Both the position numbers and the translations under genes were made by a program. 64,000 nt of DNA from assembly GCF_002443255.2 (NCBI RefSeq), contig NW_019211458.1, forward strand, positions 26,688,485 to 26,752,484, written 5' to 3'. Shown piece after piece: positions 13,538 to 23,641 of this stretch. The stretch is from Varroa destructor (taxonomy: Eukaryota > Arthropoda > Arachnida > Mesostigmata > Varroidae). The notes beneath the pieces were generated by a model. It did no database searches. It was given only the letters and a program-made list of their open reading frames with translations, and had not been told where the DNA came from. Position 1 is the first letter of the stretch. Every line of letters begins with the position of its first letter.

Positions 13538-15116
13538 TCAGCTGCAGAATCGGACCGTCAACCACGAGTTATCTAGTATATAGTCAGCGTAGTCGGCAGC
13601 GGCAGTCTTTAGCTGCTTCTATAGTACGGAGGAAGACGCAGGCGGAAAGGCCAACAGAAGGGGTATGGGCCATCTCGTGCGCGTCTGACGGGGAGATCTT
13701 ATGCCTTATGCATAATGTATGCCATCTCCGGGCTCTCAGGGCAGATAAAAAGGTCTGTTCGCTAGCTAGCTAACCCGTCCTCCGCCCAGCCGTTGGTCGC
13801 CGCTGCTGTTGCTGACCACAGTCGGAGTACTCGTTCGTGCAGCCGGAGGACGTGCGAAGGGACGCCTCATTCAATAACAGTCGTCGGCTCTAGCAATAGT
13901 AACGGCAGTTGGACCCGACTTGCCTGCCTCGGGGCACCACCGAATTGGAGATCCGGTAAGAGGAGAATCGCCCTCCGCGAGCGGGTTGCCGCGAATCGCC
14001 AGTGGGTTGATGCAGGCTTACACCCAGACAAAGCAGCACTGCAGGCAGGCACGCACGATTTCTACTTGCCTGCTTTTGCTTCCTCTTTCTAGATGCTCCT
14101 GCCTGCGTTGCTTGTTTCCTTCTCTTTTGTTCACTGCATGAGCTGCTGCCTCGTTCACCAGAAAGGCAGATGAACAGAGAACGGCGGCTACGATGGCCGA
14201 GTTGGTGGTGACTTCTTCCGTTGCTGTCCTGGGCAAGAGTCAGGCAGCTCTGCGACATGCCTACGGGCAAAGCTTAGCGGCTACCCGCCAGGCGCTTTCA
14301 TTCTCAGATGCTACCCTCTTCGACCTAAATGTAGGGCCACACGGCGCGACTACAGTCGGCAGCCGCAGTAGCAGCTGCGATCATTTATTCGATGACCACT
14401 ACCTTAACCCGTGAATAACAGGGTGAGTAACTCGTTCCGACCCGTGGAATCAACGGCGTTTGCTTTCGCCGGGCCTTGAATGCCGCTTCGACTGGCTGGT
14501 AAATTAGCCAGTGTTAAAAATATATTATGAGCAAACAACAAAAGAAATAATATGGACATCTTATCAGCTAATAGCGTAGGCCAGCTGTTAATAGTCTTGT
14601 CCAATTCAGCTACACACTGTTAAATAGAATGAAGTACGTGTATGCTTAATTCGTCGCTGGACCTTCAGGTGGAGGTAAGCTTTATGGAGCTCTCTTGTTA
14701 ACCCGAATCACGCTGACAGATTAGTATGTTAGGAGAAAATCACCTTAACTGGCAACCGGATGATTTATTTCGTCACTACTTTTTTGTTAAGGGTAGAAGT
14801 CTTGGGTGTTTTAAACGTTATAGAAGCGAAGGTGCTTTGAAAATTTCTAGATTTTCGGGTTGGATTACTAGCGCCTAATTTTCAGTCATGTGTCGTTTTT
14901 ACTGCATTAATCATAACTATCGCTTAACCTTATTTCAACAAACGTTAGGTCGATTGGCCTTTCCGTGTTTACCTTTCGCATACATCAAGGTGTGGGCACG
15001 GAAACGGGAACAATCGCTGACTGAGATCTAAGACGCAATTCGTTTCAATTAAATAACTGCCTTCGATTTGTTCACCTATCTATTTGTAAGGACAAGACAA
15101 AACCGAGTAAATCGCC
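13538..15116. other. No supportable gene
   Basis: The region 13.8-14.3 kb has frames open on both strands over the same bases (up to 126 residues), typical of chance in GC-richer DNA. A 7-bp inverted repeat lies at 14491-14512. GC falls towards 15 kb. Confidence 0.5.
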
Positions 15117-15138
15117 TATATATATATATATATATATA
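15117..15138. repeat. TA dinucleotide microsatellite, 11 units
   Basis: An alternating T/A run of 22 bases, read directly. Confidence 0.95.
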
Positions 15139-16875
15139 AAATCGATAATAATTGATAACAATACTAATGATTAATAATAACCCTGTTTTACGTATACCTG
15201 CAGCGTAATTCCTGGCAATAAGTCTGAAAGGCCTTTTACCGTTCACATCTATATACATGCCTATTTAAGGACCACAGCTTCTCCTACCTCACACCTACAT
15301 TTACTTCAACTACTGAGACCTAAACGAACAACAAAGACATTGACACCGTTTATAACACAAAATTGAATAGGTACAACAAATACACAGCTTATATCTGTGA
15401 ATCCGTTAAATTCGCTGAATAGTACGAATTGCTACTGTGAAAGCTAAAATTTCGTTATTATTTTACAAAGATATTCTTTACTTTTTTTAAACCTTACTAA
15501 GCATAATCTTACTTGATAAACGATTGATCTATCCGCGTCGCCCTGTTAGCAGTATCAGTTCAGAAAGTAAGTTCCGTATTTTTTGAAAGAAAAAATGGTT
15601 TACTAGCCTGTTATTTTTAAATTTAGTTTATGCTTTTTTCGAAAAGGTTCTTTCTATGCAATGACTTTTAATTGGTTTTTGCTGACACTGGTTGGCAAGG
15701 ATGGTTGACTGAATAGATAAATTCAGAAATAATCTATGCATAGTACAATATATATTAACAGATATTGTTTTATTAAAAAATGAAAATTGTCTCAAAAGCA
15801 AACTTTGGAAGACAGAATATTCAGTAGCCGCAGTAGATCTTTCCCATGCGGCTTAAGCCGTGTTAGTGATAGCCATCCTGAAGAAACGTATAAGGATACT
15901 CTAGTCACTGCTCTAATAAACAGTAACGAAAATTCGCTCACATTGGTCACCGTCTATAAAATTAAGGAATTCCATTGGAAAAATTAAATTTTACAGTCAT
16001 GCTTATTACTAGTATCCCCTTCACAAGAAAGTTACATGTTGGCCAGTAATTTTCACAATACATTGAAGTTTTGTTAGCTATCGCTTCGTCCGAAAGTACT
16101 GCGTTGGTATAAAAAAAAATGTAGAGGGCTGTACGAAAAAAAAAAAAAAGTCAACATTTGGATTGAATTCGAGCCTCGACCGCGATGTTTTTCAAGATTA
16201 GCAGGTAAATGCATTACGCACGAAGAACTTTACTTAATCTATAACTATTATATATGACCAGACAAGTAATGGTTGCATGAACCCAGAATTGCTTTATTGA
16301 TTTCCCTAATTTAGGTATCAAAGGGTCAATTCTTCTTAATTATGCCACGTTTCCCGACAGATATTTTAAAAGTAAGAAGATGCCGATTACTTTTGTTTGC
16401 CAGGATGTTCGTGCTTTGCTACGAAAGCGTTGTACCTAGAGAAGCAAGGCTCTTTTTAATAAATCCTCCTTTCTACTTAACTGATATGAATCACTTTCTA
16501 TGACGGTTAATGCGACGCAACAGGAATGGATAGTCTATAGGAAATTTTTCTGCTTAATAAACCTTTTTCAAATAAAATCTTTTTAGCATTTTTCTATTAT
16601 GACTGTATTATTGCAATGGTATTATAGAAGTTCATCTTTATTTACATTTAAAGCTTTGTTTTGACCTGGCCATCTTATTCGAAAACATATAACAAAATTG
16701 AAATTTTCTAATTCGATTTCCGTTGGTCCTAAAATAATTTAAGGTAAGCACTTAATTAGATGCATGTTACTAATCTAATTCCCTTAAAGTTAACAAGTTT
16801 TTTGGGTTTGTTTGCATATCTTAGCCAGCAAAATTTCAAGCGGAACACTCTACCGTGACAAATATGTATGAGATA
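15139..16875. other. AT-rich, no supportable gene
   Basis: AT-rich sequence with frequent stops in all frames and a 14-base A run at 16136-16149. I found no coding signal. Confidence 0.55.
16136..16149. repeat. Poly(A) run, 14 bases
   Basis: A homopolymer of 14 A. I looked for a retroposed transcript ending here (coding similarity upstream, target-site duplication) and saw none, so it is listed only as a homopolymer. Confidence 0.95.
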
Positions 16876-17079
16876 TCACGAACAATTTGAACCTACCAAC
16901 TTTACCCAGTAGACTGACGAACCGCTCGTGTTGCGGGCATCGATATATGCTCTCATTGACCCATTATCCATTACACATATAAGTGCCTGTATTGTAGTCG
17001 AATATGCTTGAATATTGTACATAGTAGGGTAATGCACTTTGCCAGTACGGTCAAAATTTGTTTCTACCAATACAAACAT
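16876..17079 (-). CDS. Unrecognised 67-residue ORF, possible exon
   Basis: The frame begins at ATG 17079, preceded in frame by a TAA, and ends in TGA. The C-terminal third contains a hydrophilic stretch around Y-I-D-A-R-N-T-S-G-S-S-V-Y-W, with one sequon. A donor-like GTAGGT follows the codons for W-V-K-L, so the natural end could be a splice site rather than the stop. The family is not recognised. A loosely similar YID-x-RN pattern occurs in the minus-strand frame at 53952-54254, but the match is too short to claim homology. Confidence 0.15.
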   Translation of the reverse strand: MFVLVETNFDRTGKVHYPTMYNIQAYSTTIQALICVMDNGSMRAYIDARNTSGSSVYWVKLVGSNCS

Positions 17080-19828
17080 AGGAAATTAAGGGCAGCCATT
17101 ATACTGCGACGAGGTGTCGTTTCGCTTTGTTGCATAATCAGGACCAAACAGCTTTAACAGGCAGTTAAAAGACAAATAAAAGGTATATCTAACAGGCTCA
17201 ATTCTACCTAGTTGCCTAGAATAGATCTATCCGATCTAATAGGATCCGAAACTGGCGCATACCTATATCTGCACAAACACTCATTTATGCTCTTTTATTG
17301 TAAACATCATACCTAAATATAGTCCTATATATATTACGTTACCTACAAATTATAAAAATAATTTTCTTTTATTTATACAAATCGATATTCATCCGTAGAG
17401 ATCTATGCGTATTTAGAGATATTTGAGAATGCCCAAGTGAGAGAAATGCCATGAAGTGGGCAAGAGTTATTCATATCTATTGATTATAATAGACACGTAT
17501 TAACCAACTAGGAAACTAACCACAAAGTGCATTCCACTAAGCCCTCTTTACCTTTCATCCTCTCGCTCTATCTAGAATTGCCCCAGTCGCTTAACCAATG
17601 AAACGAGTTATATCACTGTTAATAATAGCCAAAGTGACTTCTCAAATGCAACCACTATTACACCTACGAGTCTAACGTACGCTAATAAACAGAGTGACTA
17701 AGCCAGCCACAAATGCACACAGGTAGAGTTATTCGCCGCCGACACCGTCGTTCATTGCCGTAAGCCTCTGCAGGCCCGCAAACGCTTGAAGGTGAAGCAC
17801 CCAAAGGCTTGGCTGCCTCCACCGTGTCGCTCCATGTCAGACGTTATCAATGTGACAACGCTCGACTGGATTCGAATCGTGATCCATCACTGAATCCCCC
17901 ATTTGTGCTCGGTTCCACTTTCTCTCCTTCTCGGAGACAGCAGCTTCCCTAGTTTCAAACGATCATCATGCTCAGTCTGTGCTTTTCGCATCCTCCCTTG
18001 ACCCTCGACCCCTTATAATAAACCGCCCGACGAAAACGCTCGATCGTCCTCGTTGCACGAACCTCAATCTTCTAGCAACATTACTTGGGCACAGGCACTA
18101 TGCCACGCACCCACAGATTAGCACGGTCTAACACCGCAACTCAGTAAAGGTGCTTCGACGAATTTGCCTCTCCCCACCGACGACATCGCAGCAGCACCTC
18201 CATTTGACCCTACATTCCCCTTCATTTCTCGTGCCTCTTCATCATTCGGGAAAACGGTTGCGAGCCCTGGACGATCACTAGGCTAGGGACAAACTGAGGT
18301 ACAGGTATAATCAGAAGAGCTGCTGCCGCGAAAGCGAGATACTGGCTGACAACCTTTAGGTGGAAGGCCAGAGCCCAGCCTTGGCTGAAACGGGCAACAA
18401 CCTCCCTTATACCGTCGGGGTGTTCCCTCTGCCCTTGTCGTTTTTGTTGGTCCTTCTCCTCACCCTGTTTATGATCCCCGTTCAAGGCTCCACTCATCCA
18501 GTGTTCACTCCTCACTGACGGCAGCTCCGGCGGTCGGTTCCCTGCTGCGGATGCACTGCAACTGCAATCTACTGACCTTTAGTAATCCGAGGTCTCTCCC
18601 TCATCTGTGCGTGCATGTAGGCTGCTCAGTGCAAGGGTACCACGTACCTACCACTGCCTGGTCGGTTGGTCGCCGCTACCGGCGCCACCGCTGCCGCCAT
18701 TAGTGTTGACGTTCAGATTAATGGAAGACATTGCCGTATTAATTACGACGCTCGTTTCTACCTCTTCCCTAGCACTTCGTTCCTTCACAGCCCAAATCCA
18801 TCCCCCAGTTGCTGCCGGCTGCTGCTACCATCTCGGGGCCATTTGCCCATAATGGGCGCAAGGGCAAGTTAAGCTAGTCGGTCGCTCGGTCAGCGTTCAC
18901 CAGTCGACTGCTGCTGTCGACTGCTATATATGTATATATATGTCTATGTGGTGTACTTCTCTACGGAGACGGGAGGAAACCGACGGAAGGTGCAGTTAGA
19001 GCGAGCTGAGTGGCGCTCTCCGTTTGAAGCAAAACCCGTACAAATGAATGGGGGAGAACTGTGAAGGACTGGTCAGGATATGGCCGCGATGGCGGGACCA
19101 GATGATGGCAGAAAAACCATTTTTCATGGGAGCTGAAATTTTTAGTTTGCCGTTGCGTCCTGCGTCAACCATCTACCTGCCTAGTCGGGCAGCCGAAGAG
19201 TACGGCAGCGTCGCCTACCAAACCCGGTCTTAATCCGCGCGTCGTTCTGGATGCTTGCTGCAACATACTGAGCCGTCGCGGCTCGGCGCCGGGCTGAACG
19301 TGGTGAATCCGATTGAAACCGGACTGTTAAAACGCCGTCGGTGCTCCCGATTTATTGCTTTCTGTTCGGTTGTGTATGTACAAGGGACGGTGCCTAGGAG
19401 ATGACGGTTTTAATGGCGACGCTCGACGTTTAGCAGGCAACGGCTAAAAGGCGCAATTCCAATGCAAGTAACCACAGGAGGTAGGCGTCAGTGAAAAGGC
19501 CAATTAAGAGCTAACTGGACTCTTCTACCTTCTCGATGGGTAGGTGTATATGTGTATGTCGAGATCTGCGTGATAAGCGTTATTATTAAGCATGGTTTTA
19601 AATTAGGCTAAAAAAAAGGCTGTACTGTTTATTGCAGTAAGTGATCGCTCCCGCCGAATGAGAACCATGCCTAAAAAACAAATTCATCCGAGCCTTCATA
19701 TCAAACCAATAACAAGTCAATGAACTCTTCGTAGCTGGTGTGGATAACCGAACACAACAATTAAATGAATGTTCATAAGGTACATGTGTGACGTATAGTA
19801 ACCAAATGACGAGATCAATGTACACATT
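17080..19828. other. No supportable gene
   Basis: AT-rich to about 17.5 kb, then GC-richer. A perfect 10-bp palindrome (CAGTCGACTG) lies at 18901-18910, followed by an alternating TATATATGTATATATATG stretch. Short frames at 18.2-19.2 kb overlap each other and lack motifs. Confidence 0.5.
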
Positions 19829-19951
19829 ATGGAACTTACACGCGACTCAACTTTTCACAACTTCTTACAATTCCCACAGTTCTTATACCACATTAGCCGA
19901 ACCCTGCAAGGAAGCTTCCCTGTAGACATATCCAATTCCATATGTCTATAT
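19829..19951 (+). CDS. Possible 5' exon of the 20.1-kb gene
   Basis: An open frame begins at ATG 19829 and can be cut at a donor-like GTAAAT starting at 19952. Cutting there leaves the frame in phase 0, and the strong acceptor before 20080 is also phase 0, giving a 128-base intron. The 41 residues would be polar with aromatics and have no motif I recognise. A different upstream exon, or none, is equally possible, because the same frame stays open to 20164 without splicing. The pairing rests only on phase and consensus. Confidence 0.2.
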
Positions 19952-20079
19952 GTAAATGTTTTCAAATTTACATTTAAAAGCTTATACTCGCTAATTTTGA
20001 TCGTGCCCTTAATTGGTTTGTTCCGTGGTTGCATGGATATAAATTGTAATTTTTTTGCAACTTATTTTATTCATTACAG

Positions 20080-20691
20080 AAACGAATGGAAGCGAAGAAA
20101 CCTTTGGAAGAGATCGCGAGTGCAATGGTTGACCAATGCCAATCTATTATGTTTGCAATGGTAATGCTCAGAATTGTAAAACGAACAGAAATGCTGTATT
20201 TTGTAAATAAACTACTGAAACAATTTGCGTTGTTTAATAGTGTTGCGATAACGTTCAGCTTGGTAGAAAAAAAAATAGAGAAAATGCAGCTTACTTTGCA
20301 CAGCCACCACCTACAAATAAACGTCACCGGCACCCACATGGACATTTCGTATACTATTCTATTATACAACATAAACACAAATAGATCTTTTGCTTGTTAT
20401 AATCGAACCATAACGGTGGGAATGTTGTTCCGCAAAAAGTCCGAGCCTTTTTCGGATGGGACCGTCCTTATCGAACAGATAAGAATGCATTCAACTCTGG
20501 AACGTAGATATGCGTTCTTCTTTCAGCTTCAGATTAAAACACCTCGTTTTACCGTTCCTAACAGATCTGTATGGACACTTGTCATTGTGACTGTGGCCCG
20601 CTTGATAGTGGGCGAGCTGCTAATGGAATATAAAAGGTTGCGTGAAGGACCACTCCAATTTGAACAGAAAAGCCTACCAATAATCGAATAA
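20080..20691 (+). CDS. Long membrane-protein exon; possible chemoreceptor-like C-terminus
   Basis: This is the longest open frame in the window: 203 codons plus TAA from a phase-0 acceptor, or 201 residues from ATG 20086. It is preceded by a T-rich tract and CATTACAG, a textbook 3' splice site. Residues 47-60 are hydrophobic. Four sequons lie at residues 79, 99, 106 and 159. Residues 162-180 (SVWTLVIVTVARLIVGELL) form a membrane segment followed by a short basic-then-acidic tail. The order of an F/Q/L-rich helix, F-T-V, N-R-S and a final helix resembles the last transmembrane region of arthropod gustatory receptors. However, the usual TY-x5-QF ending and a clear sixth helix are missing. The span 70-115 is hydrophilic enough to be an extracellular loop, so a single-pass glycoprotein is an alternative. 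Coding status is moderately supported; the family is a guess. Confidence 0.4.
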   Translation, partial: KRMEAKKPLEEIASAMVDQCQSIMFAMVMLRIVKRTEMLYFVNKLLKQFALFNSVAITFSLVEKKIEKMQLTLHSHHLQINVTGTHMDISYTILLYNINTNRSFACYNRTITVGMLFRKKSEPFSDGTVLIEQIRMHSTLERRYAFFFQLQIKTPRFTVPNRSVWTLVIVTVARLIVGELLMEYKRLREGPLQFEQKSLPIIE

Positions 20692-23293
20692 TTGATCTTC
20701 TTTGTCAATCTATCAGTTGTTCGCCAGTCGTCTTCCTTCAAAAGTGTCTTCAAAAGCGGTCTTCACCGATTCAACGATGGTTAACCAGGACAGAAGTATC
20801 CTCTAGCTCTAAGACGGCTTTATCGCACTTGAGAATCCGCTTTTGAGCAGGACATTAAAGAAATGCAGGTTTCGAGTTCTACGTTTTGTGAGCAGTGCTT
20901 CAGACCGTTGGCTCCCAGCAGTAGGTCTACACCCGCGTCCAGACCATCAAGCGTTTTTAAGCTTAGCAGTCAACTATGGTATCACTTCATCATGACGGGC
21001 ACTATAGTAGAACTCGGAGCACGAAAGAGTATGTTGTGGTGCTTCGGCACAAAGTGTGCACGGAGCCTAAACTGAAGGAAAAATTTCATTCAAAGCGCAA
21101 TGAAACTACGACGATTTTATGGAGAAAAGAAAACGCTCCTGAAAAAAGTAGAAATACATTTTTAATAATAATTACCTATATTCCAATTTAATAAGAACAA
21201 TGGCAAGGTGCATAATCATTATGAACGTAGATTGAACCATAATATATAATTAATTTCATACAAGTCGGGACTCTGCGCTCTTCGCATCGTACGAGATATC
21301 AGATCAATTCATGTTCCATTTCTCACTTTGCAATGACAGATCAGCGTGGTTGAATGAGTAGTATCGATTTGGGTGTGCAGCTACACGGGTACACTGTTGA
21401 AAATGTTCGACAAGGTTGACTCTTGACGAGAAGCTTAAAATTGAATCTGCGACGTAGGTGCTAACAAACCCTCTCGTACAACTTACAAAAACAAACGAAA
21501 TTCGCCTGCGTCAAACGATCGACAAACCAGAAATGTAGGACAATCTAGGTACGCTCGTTTCACGACGATGGTTGGTTCATATAAATTATTCGAGATTATC
21601 ACAGAGTGTCTGCGCGAATGTCTGGACAAACATTCCGCCGCCATAAATAGCTTCCCTGACCACCGCAACCAATAATGATATTAATAAATTTTCAATGTTA
21701 ATATTCTACATTGTATGAACGATTAGAAATAGATGTTACGCTGTTGATCGCCACCAAGGGTGTGGCCTCATCACTCAGATCAAATACGTGACCAAGCGAC
21801 TGGCAATCGCCACTGGACATGTGTGAGATTCGCTGGAACTGCAGCTTCAATCGCAGTTACGTATCATAGTGACGCTCAGAGTTGTCCCTAAATTACTTTA
21901 TACAACGGTACAATAACTCTGATAACAATATTTCGAGCCATATCTTGTTCCTAAATATCTGATAATAGGATGATATATCGACGCATCTGGCCTTGTTCTA
22001 CATATTATGTATTAAATAATGGAACTGGCCTAAAGAAAGACAGAGCTCCTTCTACCTTTTCCTCGGTTATACGCTGTCGGCCATAATTCGATTACATGAA
22101 AGCTGCCGCGTCTCTCGAAGCGATCCCTTGAGGTCGCAGCACCGTGAAGTTAGCACTTAGGCCCGTTTTTAGAATGGCACGTAACCAGCTTTTTGCAGCC
22201 GTTTTGCCCCTGTATGTCTCCCCGCTCAGCCCGCTGAGATTGATTGAATACCCCGCGCCTTTTTGGCCTCGTCTTGATAATTGCTATGGCGCGACTGTGT
22301 AAGAGCCAACGTATTAATATACCATCCAGTATATGCATAATATTTCAGCAAACGTCAAATAACTTACAACGTATTTCCGTTAATTTGCTGAACAGCTATT
22401 GCCCACACACATCTAGTTCTCCTAAATAACATTATCTAGCCTCTTATCTAGTGTTTACTGTAAGCGAAACAAAGGACGAAATTTTATTACGTTAGAGACA
22501 TGCCAATGGTAACACTTTGGCTCTTTGCCTTCAGCTCTTCGAACAGTAGCAGGCCTCGTTCTGCCCCGTGGAACGTAACACCATAGACTATTAAGATTCA
22601 ACCATAATTAAATTAGTCATCTCATGAGTGAGTTCTAGTATGTGTAATAAGTAAATACAATTTTTTCCTTGTTTTGGTTCTTCTTTAGCGCTGCATATTA
22701 AATTCCCTCACGGTGACTACAACAAGCGTGATATACAACTCCCTAGCCAATAAACGTACAACGAGATAGCATATACATACGTTGGTTATTTTTGCTTCTT
22801 TCCTTCATTTTCTTCCATAAAACGACCAAGATCCAATTTCTCTTGCGGTTAATTTTACTCGAAACGATTTTTTCCCGTCTTTAGGTTATTTTCGTCGCGC
22901 CTTACCGCCTCGGTCCGTCTTCAGTCTTTCGTATAGTGTCATTTGAAACCGTAAGGACCATAACTTCCCTAAATGGCATAAAATAATAGATTCATGACCA
23001 TCAACTCGGCTTTCAGTCAACTCACTGGGCTCCAGCTATTGCTACTGGCGCCGCTGACCTCGTTGACCGTTAGCGACGATTCCCACCAGGGGCAGAATTG
23101 TGCAGAGTTGAATAACGAAGATCGACCGAGCAAACTTTCTTAGTAAACCTTCATTCTTACCATCAATTTCTCTCTGTGCATTTTTTTTTTTAATGAAATC
23201 AGGCAAAAATTCCCACTAGCAGACAGCGGTGGAAGCTCGAAAGGATGTGACTAACGTGCTTTGGCCTTTAGCATAATATTTAAGTAGCACAAC
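20692..23293. other. No supportable gene
   Basis: Two overlapping plus-strand frames at 20863-21191 look mutually frameshifted (one ends as the other becomes protein-like), but no family is recognised. The rest is stop-rich. A short T run lies near 23182-23192. Confidence 0.45.
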
Positions 23294-23641
23294 TAGAAAA
23301 ACTCAGCGCTTAATCGAAAATTGTCACAAACGTATTGTTATTATTCGGGTGGCGTTTGTTTCTTATCTATCAAAATAGCATCGCTTGAGTACTTCAACGT
23401 TGGATACTTGAATAAGCTTTTTCTGTGGTGTGATAGATTTCCACTGATGCGGGTTGTTTCGTTGAATTTCCTAATATGCGGCTCACAATCTAGCTTCGTA
23501 AAGCGTCAGGTTCGTTTGGCGTCCCAGACGTTAGCGGAATCGTTGTACGCTTCAATAAATTACTCGTCGATTATAATTATTTACATCGTAGTCTTTTTCC
23601 GGCAAAGATCTATTATTACCTTTGGGATTTCAGATTCATGA
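23294..23641 (+). CDS. Membrane-type ORF fragment, weak chemoreceptor resemblance
   Basis: The frame is open from an in-frame TAG at 23294 to TGA at 23641, about 114 codons, with no credible ATG near its beginning, so it would have to be an internal or terminal exon. Near the end it has a helix-like stretch L-A-S-Q-T-L-A-E-S-L-Y, then I-N-Y, then a hydrophobic run S-S-I-I-I-I-Y-I-V-V-F-F, then R-Q-R-S-I-I-T-F-G. That order (small-residue helix, A-x-x-L-Y, aromatic, hydrophobic helix, basic residue, then a short strand) recalls the C-terminal region of insect-type chemoreceptors. Key invariant residues are not all present, and the frame length alone is compatible with chance. The nearest other candidate is about 2.6 kb upstream on the same strand. 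Confidence 0.18.

Noticed and set aside
16136..16149. Poly(A) as the end of a retroposed gene or LINE
   Set aside because: No reverse-transcriptase or gene-like sequence upstream and no target-site duplication visible.
17860..17895. B-box-like GGATTCGAATCGTGATCC
   Set aside because: The TTCGAAT loop is not flanked by complementary 5-bp stems; it is a small GATTC/GAATC palindrome.
20863..21191. Two overlapping plus-strand frames suggesting a frameshifted transposase-like protein
   Set aside because: I tried to match mariner-type motifs (D-D spacing, W-x-x-x-P) and found none; no terminal inverted repeats were seen.
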